This document shows, piece by piece, positions 1 through 7,309 of a stretch of DNA of 19,887 bases. Source of the DNA: Pseudomonadota bacterium (GTDB lineage: Bacteria; Pseudomonadota; Gammaproteobacteria; Steroidobacterales; Steroidobacteraceae); NCBI GenBank assembly GCA_023433515.1, contig JAEZCN010000147.1:1-19887 (forward strand), given 5' to 3'. Every line of letters begins with the position of its first letter. The stretch's first letter is position 1. The notes beneath the pieces are model-generated. The model was given only the letters and a program-made list of their open reading frames with translations, was not told the DNA's origin and made no database searches. A program made the translations under genes and the position numbers.

Positions 1-329
1 TCGCCCGCGCGCTCGACGATCCGGCGCTCGCGCACGTGTTCATCGATCTGTCCTGGTCGGAGACGGCCAAATACGTGGTCGAGTCGCCCGAGTCGATCGC
101 GCGCGTCGCCGCGGTGATCAACCGCCATCCCGACCGTTTCCTGTTCGGCACCGACGAAGTCGCGCCGAAGCACCAGAAGAGCTACCTCGCCGTGTACGAC
201 ACGTACGCGCCGCTGTTCGCGGCGCTCACGCCCGAGGCCAGCGAAAAACTCCGCAAGGGAAATTACGAACGTCTGTTCGACGAGGCCCGGCAACGCGTTC
301 GCGCGTGGGAAAAGGCCAATTCGCAGTGA
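1..329 (+). CDS. Amidohydrolase-family (metal-dependent hydrolase) protein, C-terminal fragment
   Basis: The reading frame is open from the window edge (first full codon at position 3) to TGA at 327-329, so only about 108 C-terminal residues are present. The sequence RFLFGTDE followed about 50 residues later by LRKGNYERLFDEAR matches the end of amidohydrolase-2 (TIM-barrel) enzymes: the last barrel strand with its metal- or substrate-contacting Asp, then the closing helix with the G-N-x-x-R-L-F signature. Such enzymes hydrolyse or decarboxylate small amide, lactone or aromatic-acid substrates; the substrate cannot be read from this fragment. The porin gene begins 17 nt after the stop on the same strand, which suggests one transcript. 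Family assignment is fairly safe; the exact reaction is unknown, and the catalytic HxH and other N-terminal ligands lie outside the window. Confidence 0.8.
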   Translation, partial: ARALDDPALAHVFIDLSWSETAKYVVESPESIARVAAVINRHPDRFLFGTDEVAPKHQKSYLAVYDTYAPLFAALTPEASEKLRKGNYERLFDEARQRVRAWEKANSQ

Positions 330-333
330 CACT

Positions 334-338
334 GGAGG
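334..338 (+). promoter_or_regulatory. Ribosome binding site deciding the porin start
   Basis: GGAGG lies 8 nt before the ATG at 347. It favours that start over the GTG at 305, which lies inside the upstream gene and would put 14 extra residues before the signal peptide. Confidence 0.75.
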
Positions 339-346
339 TGTCCATC

Positions 347-1573
347 ATGAACGTCACGACGATGAACAAACTACTCTGGCGAACGCTCGCCTTTGCGTTC
401 CTCGCGGCGGCCATGTCCGTCTGCGCGCTCGCGCAGGACGACGACAAGGGCGGCTCGACATTCGAGGTCTACGGCTTCGCCATGCTCGACACGGGCTACC
501 AGACGAATCAGAACGATCCGAACTGGTTCGACGTGCTGCGCCCGACGAAACTTCCCTCGTTCGAAGACGAGTACGGGGTCGACGGCCACTGGTTCGCCGG
601 GGTGAGGCAGAGCCGTCTCGGTGTGAAGTCGAGCACCAACACCCCACTCGGTGAACTCAAGACGCAGTTCGAGTTCGAGCTGTTCGGCACCGGCGTGGAT
701 GCCGGGCAGACGACGTTCCGCCTGCGGCACGCGTATGGCGAACTCGGCGCCTTCGGTGCCGGCCAGACGTGGAGTCCGTTCATGGACATCGACGTCTTCC
801 CGAACTCCATCGAGTACTGGGGTCCGAACGGCATGGTCTTCTTCCGCAACGTCCAGGTTCGCTGGATGCCGATCAAGGGAGACACCCGGCTCACGTTCGC
901 GCTCGAGCGGCCCGGTGCTTCGGCCGACCAGGGCGACTTCGCCGAACGCATCGAACTACAGGGCGTGAAAGGCAACTTCCCGTATCCGGATTTCTCCTTC
1001 GAGTACCGCCACGGAGGTAAGTGGGGCTACGTCGAACTCGCCGGCATCGCGCGCTACATCGAATGGGAGGACACGGTCCCCGACCTGATCGACCTGACCG
1101 GCGACACGATCGGCTGGGGCGCGAACCTGAGTTCCAACCTCAAGTTCGGCAAGTCGACGCTGCGCTTGCAGGTCGTCTACGGCGAGGGCATCCAGAACTA
1201 CATGAACGATGCGCCAGCGGACATCGGCATCGAGTTCAATCCCGGCAACCCGACGACGCCGATCGAAGGCGTCGCGCTGCCATTGTTGGGCGTCGTCGCA
1301 TTCATCGACGTCAACTGGAGCGAAAAGGCGTCCAGCAGCATCGGCTATTCGATGCTCGACATCGACAACTCCGAGGGCCAGGCGCCCAACGCGTTCAAGA
1401 AAGGCCAGTACGCGCTCGCGAACATCCTGTTCTATCCCACGAAGAACGTGATGTACGGCTTCGAGGTGCAGTGGGGAGACCGCGAGAACTTCGCCGACGG
1501 ATTCACTTCGGACGACCTGCGGTTCCAGTTCTCGGCGAAGTACAACTTCAGCAAGACGTTTGGAGGAGATTGA
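347..1573 (+). CDS. DcaP-like trimeric outer-membrane porin
   Basis: This encodes 408 residues from the ATG at 347. An N-terminal signal peptide is clear: basic NKLLWR, a hydrophobic stretch, and cleavage after CALA at about residue 29, before QDDDKGG. The mature part begins with FEVYGFAMLDTGYQ and continues as alternating aromatic beta-strand sequence, with RQSRLGVKS, FEFELFG and FRLRHAYGELG. It ends in the beta-strand FQFSAKYNFSKTF. This layout matches the DcaP family of trimeric porins, known in Acinetobacter for passage of negatively charged or dicarboxylic solutes. It should form an outer-membrane barrel that admits the substrate handled by the flanking amidohydrolase or the periplasmic glutaminase; that link is inferred from gene order. 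The next gene starts 1 nt after the stop. The DcaP label rests on recalled family features, so a more general porin-family call is the fallback. Confidence 0.82.
   Translation: MNVTTMNKLLWRTLAFAFLAAAMSVCALAQDDDKGGSTFEVYGFAMLDTGYQTNQNDPNWFDVLRPTKLPSFEDEYGVDGHWFAGVRQSRLGVKSSTNTPLGELKTQFEFELFGTGVDAGQTTFRLRHAYGELGAFGAGQTWSPFMDIDVFPNSIEYWGPNGMVFFRNVQVRWMPIKGDTRLTFALERPGASADQGDFAERIELQGVKGNFPYPDFSFEYRHGGKWGYVELAGIARYIEWEDTVPDLIDLTGDTIGWGANLSSNLKFGKSTLRLQVVYGEGIQNYMNDAPADIGIEFNPGNPTTPIEGVALPLLGVVAFIDVNWSEKASSSIGYSMLDIDNSEGQAPNAFKKGQYALANILFYPTKNVMYGFEVQWGDRENFADGFTSDDLRFQFSAKYNFSKTFGGD
1562..1567 (+). promoter_or_regulatory. Ribosome binding site for the glutaminase gene, inside the porin 3' end
   Basis: GGAGGA sits 7 nt before the ATG at 1575 and lies within the last codons of the porin gene. 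It supports translation of the two genes from one mRNA and rules against the TTG at 1560 as the start. Confidence 0.7.
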
Positions 1574-1574
1574 C

Positions 1575-2600
1575 ATGGCTGCGCACAAACCCGCCGCGCT
1601 TCTCGCGGCACTCGTCATTTCGTTCGCGAGCGTGAACGCCGCCGCGGCCGACGACATCCAGGCCGCGCTCGACGCGGCGTACGCGAAATACAAGAACTCC
1701 ACCGAAGGCAAGAACGCGGACTACATTCCCGCGCTCGCGAAGGTGGATTCGAAGATCTACGGCATCGCGCTCGTGACGCCCGAAGGCAAGGTGTACACCG
1801 CGGGTGACGTCAACTCGCCCGTGTCCATCCAGTCGATCTCGAAGGTGTTCACGATGGCGAAGGTCATGGAGGAGGACGGCCCCGACGCGATCGTCAAGAC
1901 CATCGGCGTCGACGCGACCGGCATGCGCTTCAATTCGATCGTCTCGGTCGAATTCGCGCAGAAGTCGCTTGGCGGACCCGAGATCAACCCGCTCGTGAAT
2001 CCGGGCGCGATCACCGCGACCAGCATGGTCGACGGCAACGATCGCGACGCGGTCTGGAAGAGCATCCTCGACTTCCACTCGCAGTTCGCGGGTCGTCCGC
2101 TCACCGTCGACGAAGAAGTGTTCAAGTCGGAGGCCGAGACCAACCAGCGCAACCAGGCGATCGGGCAACTGATGTACGCGTACGAGTTCATCAAGTCCGA
2201 CCCGGCGCGCGCGACGGATGTCTACACCGAGCAGTGCGCGATCAGCGTCAACGCGAAGGACCTCGCCGTGATGGCGGCGACGCTCGCCAACGCCGGCAAG
2301 AATCCCGTGTCGGGCAAGCAGGTCATGAAAGCCGAGAACGTGCCGAAGGTGCTCGCGGTCATGGCGACCGCGGGCCTGTACGACGACTCGGGCAAGTGGC
2401 TGTATCGCACCGGGCTTCCGGCCAAGAGCGGGGTCGGCGGCGGCATCATCGCCGTGTCACCCGGCAAGTTCGGCATCGCGGTGGTCTCTCCGCCGCTCGA
2501 CGAGGCCGGCAACAGCGTGCGCGCGCAGAACGCGATCGCGGACATCTCGAACACGCTCGGTGGAAATCCGTATGCGCCCGCGGTGGGGAGAAAGAAGTAG
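1575..2600 (+). CDS. glsA: Glutaminase A, exported (periplasmic) form
   Basis: This encodes 341 residues with a Sec signal peptide (KPAALLAALVISFASVNAAAA, cleavage near residue 25), so the enzyme should act in the periplasm. Glutaminase converts L-glutamine to L-glutamate and ammonia with a serine beta-lactamase-like fold. Family landmarks are present in order: DYIPALA (residues 49-55), the catalytic SxxK in SIQSISK (S87, K90), GMRFNS (117-121), the segment PEINPLVNPGAIT (135-147), QRNQA, EQCAISVNAKDLAVMAATLANAG, and the C-terminal GLPAKSGVGGGI and SPPLDEAGNS. Length is slightly above the usual 300-330 because of the leader. Most bacterial glutaminases of this type are cytoplasmic, so the signal peptide is notable. 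Its position directly behind a porin gene suggests processing of imported glutamine or a related amide. Confidence 0.93.
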   Translation: MAAHKPAALLAALVISFASVNAAAADDIQAALDAAYAKYKNSTEGKNADYIPALAKVDSKIYGIALVTPEGKVYTAGDVNSPVSIQSISKVFTMAKVMEEDGPDAIVKTIGVDATGMRFNSIVSVEFAQKSLGGPEINPLVNPGAITATSMVDGNDRDAVWKSILDFHSQFAGRPLTVDEEVFKSEAETNQRNQAIGQLMYAYEFIKSDPARATDVYTEQCAISVNAKDLAVMAATLANAGKNPVSGKQVMKAENVPKVLAVMATAGLYDDSGKWLYRTGLPAKSGVGGGIIAVSPGKFGIAVVSPPLDEAGNSVRAQNAIADISNTLGGNPYAPAVGRKK

Positions 2601-4185
2601 CGCGAGCGGCAGCATCGAAGCACATCCCTGGCGGAGGGCCGGCACGTGTTTCGCGATGCTGGCGCTGGCGTGGCTGAACACGGCGGCGGCCGCGGTCGGT
2701 CCGGACCCGGAGACGCTCACGTTGTGGAACCGACACATCGTCACGTTCCGCGCGATAGTGGGCGGCAACGGGCCGGCGCAGCGACTCGCCAACGCGCAAC
2801 GGCGCCTGGCCGCGCTCGCCGATCACGAACGCGTGCAGCCGGTGACGGCCGCCGAGGCGACGGTCGGACGCGATCACGGATGGATCGTATCGGTCGGTAG
2901 CCAGGCGGTGTTCGGCGTCGTGCAGGGCGACGTGGACCCCGAGTCCGGCCTCACGCTCGAGCAACTGGTCCGGCGCGCGGAGGGCGAGTTGCGCGCCGCG
3001 CTCATGGCGCAGGCCGAGCAGCGTAATCCGTCGGTGATGTTCCGCGGCATCGGGCTCTCGGTGCTCGCGACGCTGGCCGTGATCGCGATCAGCTGGCTGG
3101 TCCGAAAGCTCCAGGAGGGCGGCGTCCGCAGGCTCGATGCCTTCCTGAAGAGGCTGAACCTCGTCGTCGCCGGCGTCGACATCGTGCCGACGCTCGCGAC
3201 GCTCGAACGCGCACTGCTGCGGGTCGTCGGTTGGGGCATCATCGTCGCGATCTTCTATCTATTGGTCGTCTTCGTCCTGCAGCAGTTTCCGTACTCGGCG
3301 CCGCTCGGCTACCGGCTGGGCGCGTACCTGCGCGAGAACCTCGCCTCCGGCTTGCTCTCGGTCGTGCGCTGGCTGCCATCGCTCGCGCTCGTGATCGCCG
3401 TACTGCTCGTGACCCGCGCGGTGGCCGTGTGGATCTCGCGCCTGCTGGCCGAAGTGGAGCAGGGCGTGCGTGCCGTGAGCTGGCTGCAGGTGGAGCAGGC
3501 CCGCGCGACGCGGCGCATCGCCGTCTGGTTCGTCTGGGCTCTCGGCGTCGTGATCGCCTATCCACTGCTGCCGTGGGCCAACAACCACATCTTCCAGGCC
3601 TTCAGCGTGGTGTTCGGCGTCGGGTTGTCGCTCGCGTCGACCGGGCTCGTGAGCCAGTGGATCAGCGGTCTCGCGGTCCTCTATTCGCGCTCGTTCCGGA
3701 TCGGCGACTTCGTCGCGATCGGGGAGACCGAGGGCGTCGTCACGGAAATGGGTTCGCTCGCCGTCAAGCTTCGCACGATCAAACGCGAGGAGATCGTCGT
3801 ACCGAACTCCGTCATCACGTCCGGGAGGCTCGTGAACTACACGCGTCTGGGCGAGGGCGCCGGCGCGATGTTCGGCGTGAGACTGTCTATCGGCTACGAC
3901 GTGCCCTGGCGGCTGGTGAACGAACTGCTGCTGCGAGCCGCGTCCGAGACGAGATGCGTGCGTCGCGAACCTCCTCCGCGCGTCCTGCAGTGGGAGCTTT
4001 CCGATTTCTCGGTTACCTATCAGCTGGACGTGAACCTCGAGCGGTCCGAGGACCGATTGGCGGTGCGCTCGGAGCTCAACGCGCGAATCCTCGACACGTT
4101 CGCCGCCGCGGGAGTGCAGATCATGACGCCGCACTTCGAGGGCCAGCCCGAAAACCCCGTGATCGCGCCGGTCAGCGCGTCGTAG
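2572..4185 (+). CDS. MscS-family mechanosensitive ion channel
   Basis: This encodes about 537 residues if the ATG at 2572 is used, overlapping the glutaminase gene by 29 nt. GTG 2560, GTG 2584 and ATG 2656 are other in-frame choices, and none has a convincing ribosome binding site. The basic-hydrophobic stretch WRRAGTCFAMLALAWLNTAAAA argues for a start upstream of 2656, because it reads as a signal peptide. After a roughly 110-residue extracytoplasmic segment come membrane helices near residues 158-178, 220-242, 267-288, 316-336, and the pore helix around 341-372. The MscS core is clear: the Gly/Ala-rich pore helix FGVGLSLASTGLVSQ, then SFRIGDFVAIGETEGVV and REEIVVPNSVITSGRLVNYTR of the beta domain, then an alpha/beta C-terminal domain. 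It should release solutes on hypo-osmotic shock. Operon membership is inferred from the overlap. Confidence 0.88.
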   Translation: MRPRWGERSSASGSIEAHPWRRAGTCFAMLALAWLNTAAAAVGPDPETLTLWNRHIVTFRAIVGGNGPAQRLANAQRRLAALADHERVQPVTAAEATVGRDHGWIVSVGSQAVFGVVQGDVDPESGLTLEQLVRRAEGELRAALMAQAEQRNPSVMFRGIGLSVLATLAVIAISWLVRKLQEGGVRRLDAFLKRLNLVVAGVDIVPTLATLERALLRVVGWGIIVAIFYLLVVFVLQQFPYSAPLGYRLGAYLRENLASGLLSVVRWLPSLALVIAVLLVTRAVAVWISRLLAEVEQGVRAVSWLQVEQARATRRIAVWFVWALGVVIAYPLLPWANNHIFQAFSVVFGVGLSLASTGLVSQWISGLAVLYSRSFRIGDFVAIGETEGVVTEMGSLAVKLRTIKREEIVVPNSVITSGRLVNYTRLGEGAGAMFGVRLSIGYDVPWRLVNELLLRAASETRCVRREPPPRVLQWELSDFSVTYQLDVNLERSEDRLAVRSELNARILDTFAAAGVQIMTPHFEGQPENPVIAPVSAS

Positions 4186-4250
4186 TCCGGAGCCGACAGC
4201 AGATGCCGAAGAACATTCTCCAATCGCGGCGGGCGGAGTAGGGGTCGGGC

Positions 4251-4616
4251 GTGGCGCGTCACAAGTACATCGCGCTCGTGGACGACGACGAAAGCGTCCG
4301 GCGTTCGCTCGGCAGGCTGCTGCAACAGGCCGGCTTCCATCCGATCGCGTTCGCCTCCGCGGAGGATTTCCTTGCGGACCCCTTGCTCTCGCACTTCGAT
4401 TGCCTGCTGGTCGACATCCGGCTCAAGGCGATGACGGGCATCGAACTGCATCAGAAGCTCGTCGCGGATGGCTCACGAGTGCCTGTCATCTACATCACGG
4501 CGTTCGACGACCCGTCGGCGAAGGCGGAAGCGATGCGCGCCGGTTGCGCGGGATTCTTCCGCAAGACGGACTCCGCGCCGGAGATTGTCGCGGCGATCCG
4601 GCGCGCGATCGCCTGA
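4251..4616 (+). CDS. Stand-alone response-regulator receiver domain (FixJ/CheY-like)
   Basis: This encodes 121 residues from a GTG start, with GGAG and AGGGG purine tracts 6-13 nt upstream. It is a bare receiver domain: the acidic pocket D11-D12-D13, phospho-acceptor D55 in LLVDIRL, switch T83 in YITAF and K105 in FFRKTD are all present, and nothing follows. The 'ITAFDD...A..AGCAGFFRK' style is closest to FixJ/TodT-type receivers. Single-domain receivers act by protein contact or as phosphate sinks or relays rather than by binding DNA. It lies 65 nt after the channel gene and 163 nt before the sensor kinase, so it may be the first member of the same phosphorelay. The partner is not proven. 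Confidence 0.9.
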   Translation: MARHKYIALVDDDESVRRSLGRLLQQAGFHPIAFASAEDFLADPLLSHFDCLLVDIRLKAMTGIELHQKLVADGSRVPVIYITAFDDPSAKAEAMRAGCAGFFRKTDSAPEIVAAIRRAIA

Positions 4617-4624
4617 CCGGAACG

Positions 4625-4638
4625 CACCCTCAAGGGTG
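4625..4638 (+). terminator. Weak inverted repeat after the receiver gene
   Basis: CACCC-TCAA-GGGTG forms a 5-bp stem with a 4-nt loop, 8 nt after the receiver stop. No T-run follows, so it is at best a weak terminator or an RNA-stabilising hairpin. Confidence 0.25.
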
Positions 4639-4779
4639 GGTCCTGTAGCGCGAATCCAGGAAGATAGGCAGCCGCGCAACACGCCATTGGCCACAAGCTC
4701 TATTTACCGCTCCCCATTGGAGCCGATGTAATCGCCTTCGCCCGTCTGCATCGGACAGCGGGATGTCCGCGCGAGGGAT

Positions 4780-6618
4780 ATGAGCTACGTGACGCTTCTC
4801 TGGTCGATGGCCGCGGCGGCCGCGCTGCTCCTCGGGCTGGTGCACCTGTTCGCCTGGACCATGGACCGGCGTTCCCGGGGGAATCTCTACTTCGCGTTCC
4901 TCGCATTCTCGATCGCGGCGATCGTCCCGACGGAGCTGGGCTCGATGTATGCCCGTTCCGCCGAAGAATGGGCCTGGTGGGTGCGCTGGTGCCAGGTCCC
5001 TATCTATTTCACGATCGTCGGCCAGGTCGTCTTCGTACTTGTGTACTTCGGCACCGGGCGCGCGTGGCTCGCGGGCGTCATCATCGCGCTGCGCACGTTC
5101 ATCCTCTTCATGAACTTCGCGATGGAGCCGAATTTCAACTTCGAGCGGGTCGACAGCATCGCCCGGATTCCGTTCATGGGCGAGACGATCTCGGTGGTGG
5201 GAGACGCCGTCACCCGGTCCTGGCAATGGCTGCCCCTGTTCGTCAACCTGCTGTTCACCGTATTCGTGATCGACGCGACGGCCGCGCTGTGGCGCCGCGG
5301 CGACCGGGATTCGCGCCGCCGCGCAGCCGTGGTCGGCGGCAGTCTGCTCTCGTTCGTGGTGATTTCCATCGGACTCACGCAGCTGATGATCTGGGGACAC
5401 CTGCGGATTCCCATCATGATCGCGCTGCCGTTCGCGGTGACGCTGTGCGCCATGGCGTTCGAGTTGAGCCGCGACATCATCCGCGCGCCGCGGCTGGCGC
5501 GCGAGCTGTCCGAGAGTGAGCGGCGCCTGGAGCTGGCCGCCAGCGCGGGTGGCCTCGGCCTCTGGTCGTGGGACATCCGCGCCAATCGCCTCTGGACGAC
5601 CGCGAAAGCGCGTTCCCTGTTCGGCATCGACGACGAGAACAATGCCCAAGAGGCAACGCGGCTGGGCGAGCGCATACATCCCGACGACGTCGAACGAGTT
5701 CGCGGTGCGGTCGACGATCTGCTGGAGCATGGGCGCGAATACGAGATCGAACACCGCGTGCTGCTGCCCGGCGACGTCGTTCGCTGGGTGGCCGCCCGTG
5801 GCCGTCTCGATCGCGATGCGGCGGGCCGTCCGCTGCTGCTGCGCGGCGTATTACGCGACGTGACCACGCTCAGGACCGCGCAGGAGGAATCGCGCGAGCT
5901 GCGCAGCAACCTCGCGCACGCGGGACGCGTGTCGATGCTGGGCCAGCTCGCCTCGGCGCTGGCGCACGAGATCAGTCAGCCGCTCGCCGCCATCCTGCGC
6001 AACTCCGAGGCGGCCGAGATGATGCTCCGGTGCGACACGCCCGATCTCGAGGAGCTGCGCGCCATCGTGATGGACATCCACGGCGACGATCGGCGCGCCG
6101 CGGAAGTGATCGCGCGCATGAAGAACCTGCTCAAGCGCCGGCATCTCGATTTCGAGTCCATCGCGGTCGACGGGCTGGTGCGCGACGTGAGCACGCTCGT
6201 GCGTCCCGACGCCGTGGCGAAACGCGTCACCATCGAGTGCGCGGTGGAATCCGGACTGCCGCCGGTCTCGGGCGACCGCGTGCACCTCTCGCAGGTGCTC
6301 ATCAACCTCATCATCAACGGGATGGATTCCATCGCCGAGGCGGCCGGGCGGTCGACCGGTATCTTGCGCGTCGCGGCGCGACCGGGCGGCGAACGTGCGG
6401 TCGAACTCGCCGTCATCGATACGGGCGCTGGCATCTCGCCACTCACGCTGCCGCGGCTGTTCGAGCCGTTTTTCACGACGAAGTCGCACGGCATGGGGAT
6501 GGGGCTCGCGGTCTCGCGCACCATTGTCGAGGCGCACGGAGGCCGCTTCTGGGCCGAGAACAATCCGGGTGGCGGCGCGACGTTCCGCTTCACGATTCCA
6601 GCGGCGGAGGCGGCATGA
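4780..6618 (+). CDS. Membrane sensor histidine kinase, 7TM-PAS-HisKA-HATPase
   Basis: This encodes 612 residues. Seven hydrophobic segments occupy roughly residues 4-26, 36-53, 71-91, 95-114, 148-170, 183-205 and 209-229, resembling the 7TM sensor input of some histidine kinases. A PAS domain of the PAS_3 type follows (about 250-365; HPDD and a DVTTLRTAQEE exit helix). The dimerisation/phosphotransfer helix has the H-box ALAHEISQPLAAIL with H396. The ATPase domain shows the N-box (N509, N513), G1 DTGAG (547-551), F-box LFEPFFTTK and G2 GMGMGLAVS. The H-box and the following RAAEVIARMKNLL match the FixL/TodS/StyS group. The ATG at 4780 has GAGGG only 2 nt away; GTG 4789 would have better spacing, so the start is uncertain by three codons. 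Its stop overlaps the next start (ATGA), implying coupled translation with the regulator. Confidence 0.93.
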   Translation: MSYVTLLWSMAAAAALLLGLVHLFAWTMDRRSRGNLYFAFLAFSIAAIVPTELGSMYARSAEEWAWWVRWCQVPIYFTIVGQVVFVLVYFGTGRAWLAGVIIALRTFILFMNFAMEPNFNFERVDSIARIPFMGETISVVGDAVTRSWQWLPLFVNLLFTVFVIDATAALWRRGDRDSRRRAAVVGGSLLSFVVISIGLTQLMIWGHLRIPIMIALPFAVTLCAMAFELSRDIIRAPRLARELSESERRLELAASAGGLGLWSWDIRANRLWTTAKARSLFGIDDENNAQEATRLGERIHPDDVERVRGAVDDLLEHGREYEIEHRVLLPGDVVRWVAARGRLDRDAAGRPLLLRGVLRDVTTLRTAQEESRELRSNLAHAGRVSMLGQLASALAHEISQPLAAILRNSEAAEMMLRCDTPDLEELRAIVMDIHGDDRRAAEVIARMKNLLKRRHLDFESIAVDGLVRDVSTLVRPDAVAKRVTIECAVESGLPPVSGDRVHLSQVLINLIINGMDSIAEAAGRSTGILRVAARPGGERAVELAVIDTGAGISPLTLPRLFEPFFTTKSHGMGMGLAVSRTIVEAHGGRFWAENNPGGGATFRFTIPAAEAA

Positions 6619-7292
6619 GCTCGGCAACCGTATTCCTGGTCGACGACGATCCGTCGTTCCTGCTGGCGCAGTCGCGCATGTTGCGAATCGCCGGCATCCC
6701 GGTCTGCACGTTCCACGCGGCCAAACTACTGCTCGACTGCATCGCGCCGGACGACCGCGGCTGCATCGTGACAGACCTGTTCATGCCTGGCATGAACGGG
6801 CTCGAGCTGCAGTCCCATCTATCGCAGGTCGGTGTCGTGCTGCCGATCGTGTTCCTGACCGGACGGCCGGACATCCCGAGTACCGTGCACGCGATGCGCG
6901 ACGGCGCCGTGGACTTCCTCGAGAAGAGCGCCCCCTGCGAAGTGTTGCTAGAGGCGATCCGCAACGCGCTCGCGAGCGACCGGGACGCGCACGAGGCGCG
7001 GCAGTATGCCGCGGAGCTGCGGCGCCGATTCGCGCGCCTGACGCCGCGCGAGGATGAAGTACTGCGCTACGTGCTGGGCGGCAGCATGAACAAGCAGATC
7101 GCCGCGCGGCTCGGGATCCACGAGCGCACCGTGAAGCTGCATCGCACCGCCATCACGATGAAACTCGGGGTCCGCTCCGCCGCGCAGATCGGCGAGATGG
7201 CGCACGAGGCCGGCATCGACATGTCCGTGCGTCCGATGCCGGCGAGCAAGAGTGGTGATTCCCCGGGCAATGCGGCTCGGCCGTACCCCTGA
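6615..7292 (+). CDS. FixJ/TodT-type response regulator with LuxR-family HTH
   Basis: This encodes 225 residues and starts at the ATG that overlaps the kinase stop (ATGA, 4 nt). The receiver domain (1-120) has D10-D11-D12, phospho-acceptor D54 in IVTDLFMPGMNG, T82 in FLTGRP and K104 in FLEKS. A linker leads to a GerE/LuxR-type helix-turn-helix at about 141-195: LTPREDEVLRYVLGGSMNKQIAARLGIHERTVKLHR. This is the standard output for a FixL/TodS-like kinase, and it should bind DNA as a dimer at dyad sites when phosphorylated. Its targets are not shown directly. The convergent TTC38-like gene 17 nt downstream carries a dyad in its promoter, which is a candidate target (inference). The last 25 or so residues are Pro/Ser-rich and look like an unstructured tail. 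Confidence 0.93.
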   Translation: MSSATVFLVDDDPSFLLAQSRMLRIAGIPVCTFHAAKLLLDCIAPDDRGCIVTDLFMPGMNGLELQSHLSQVGVVLPIVFLTGRPDIPSTVHAMRDGAVDFLEKSAPCEVLLEAIRNALASDRDAHEARQYAAELRRRFARLTPREDEVLRYVLGGSMNKQIAARLGIHERTVKLHRTAITMKLGVRSAAQIGEMAHEAGIDMSVRPMPASKSGDSPGNAARPYP

Positions 7293-7309
7293 TCGACCGT
7301 CCCGTCCCG

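Noticed and set aside
5568..6614. Upstream extension of the response-regulator frame across the kinase gene
   Set aside because: The extension is an Arg/Ala/Gly-rich alternate frame of the kinase. The receiver begins cleanly at the ATG at 6615.
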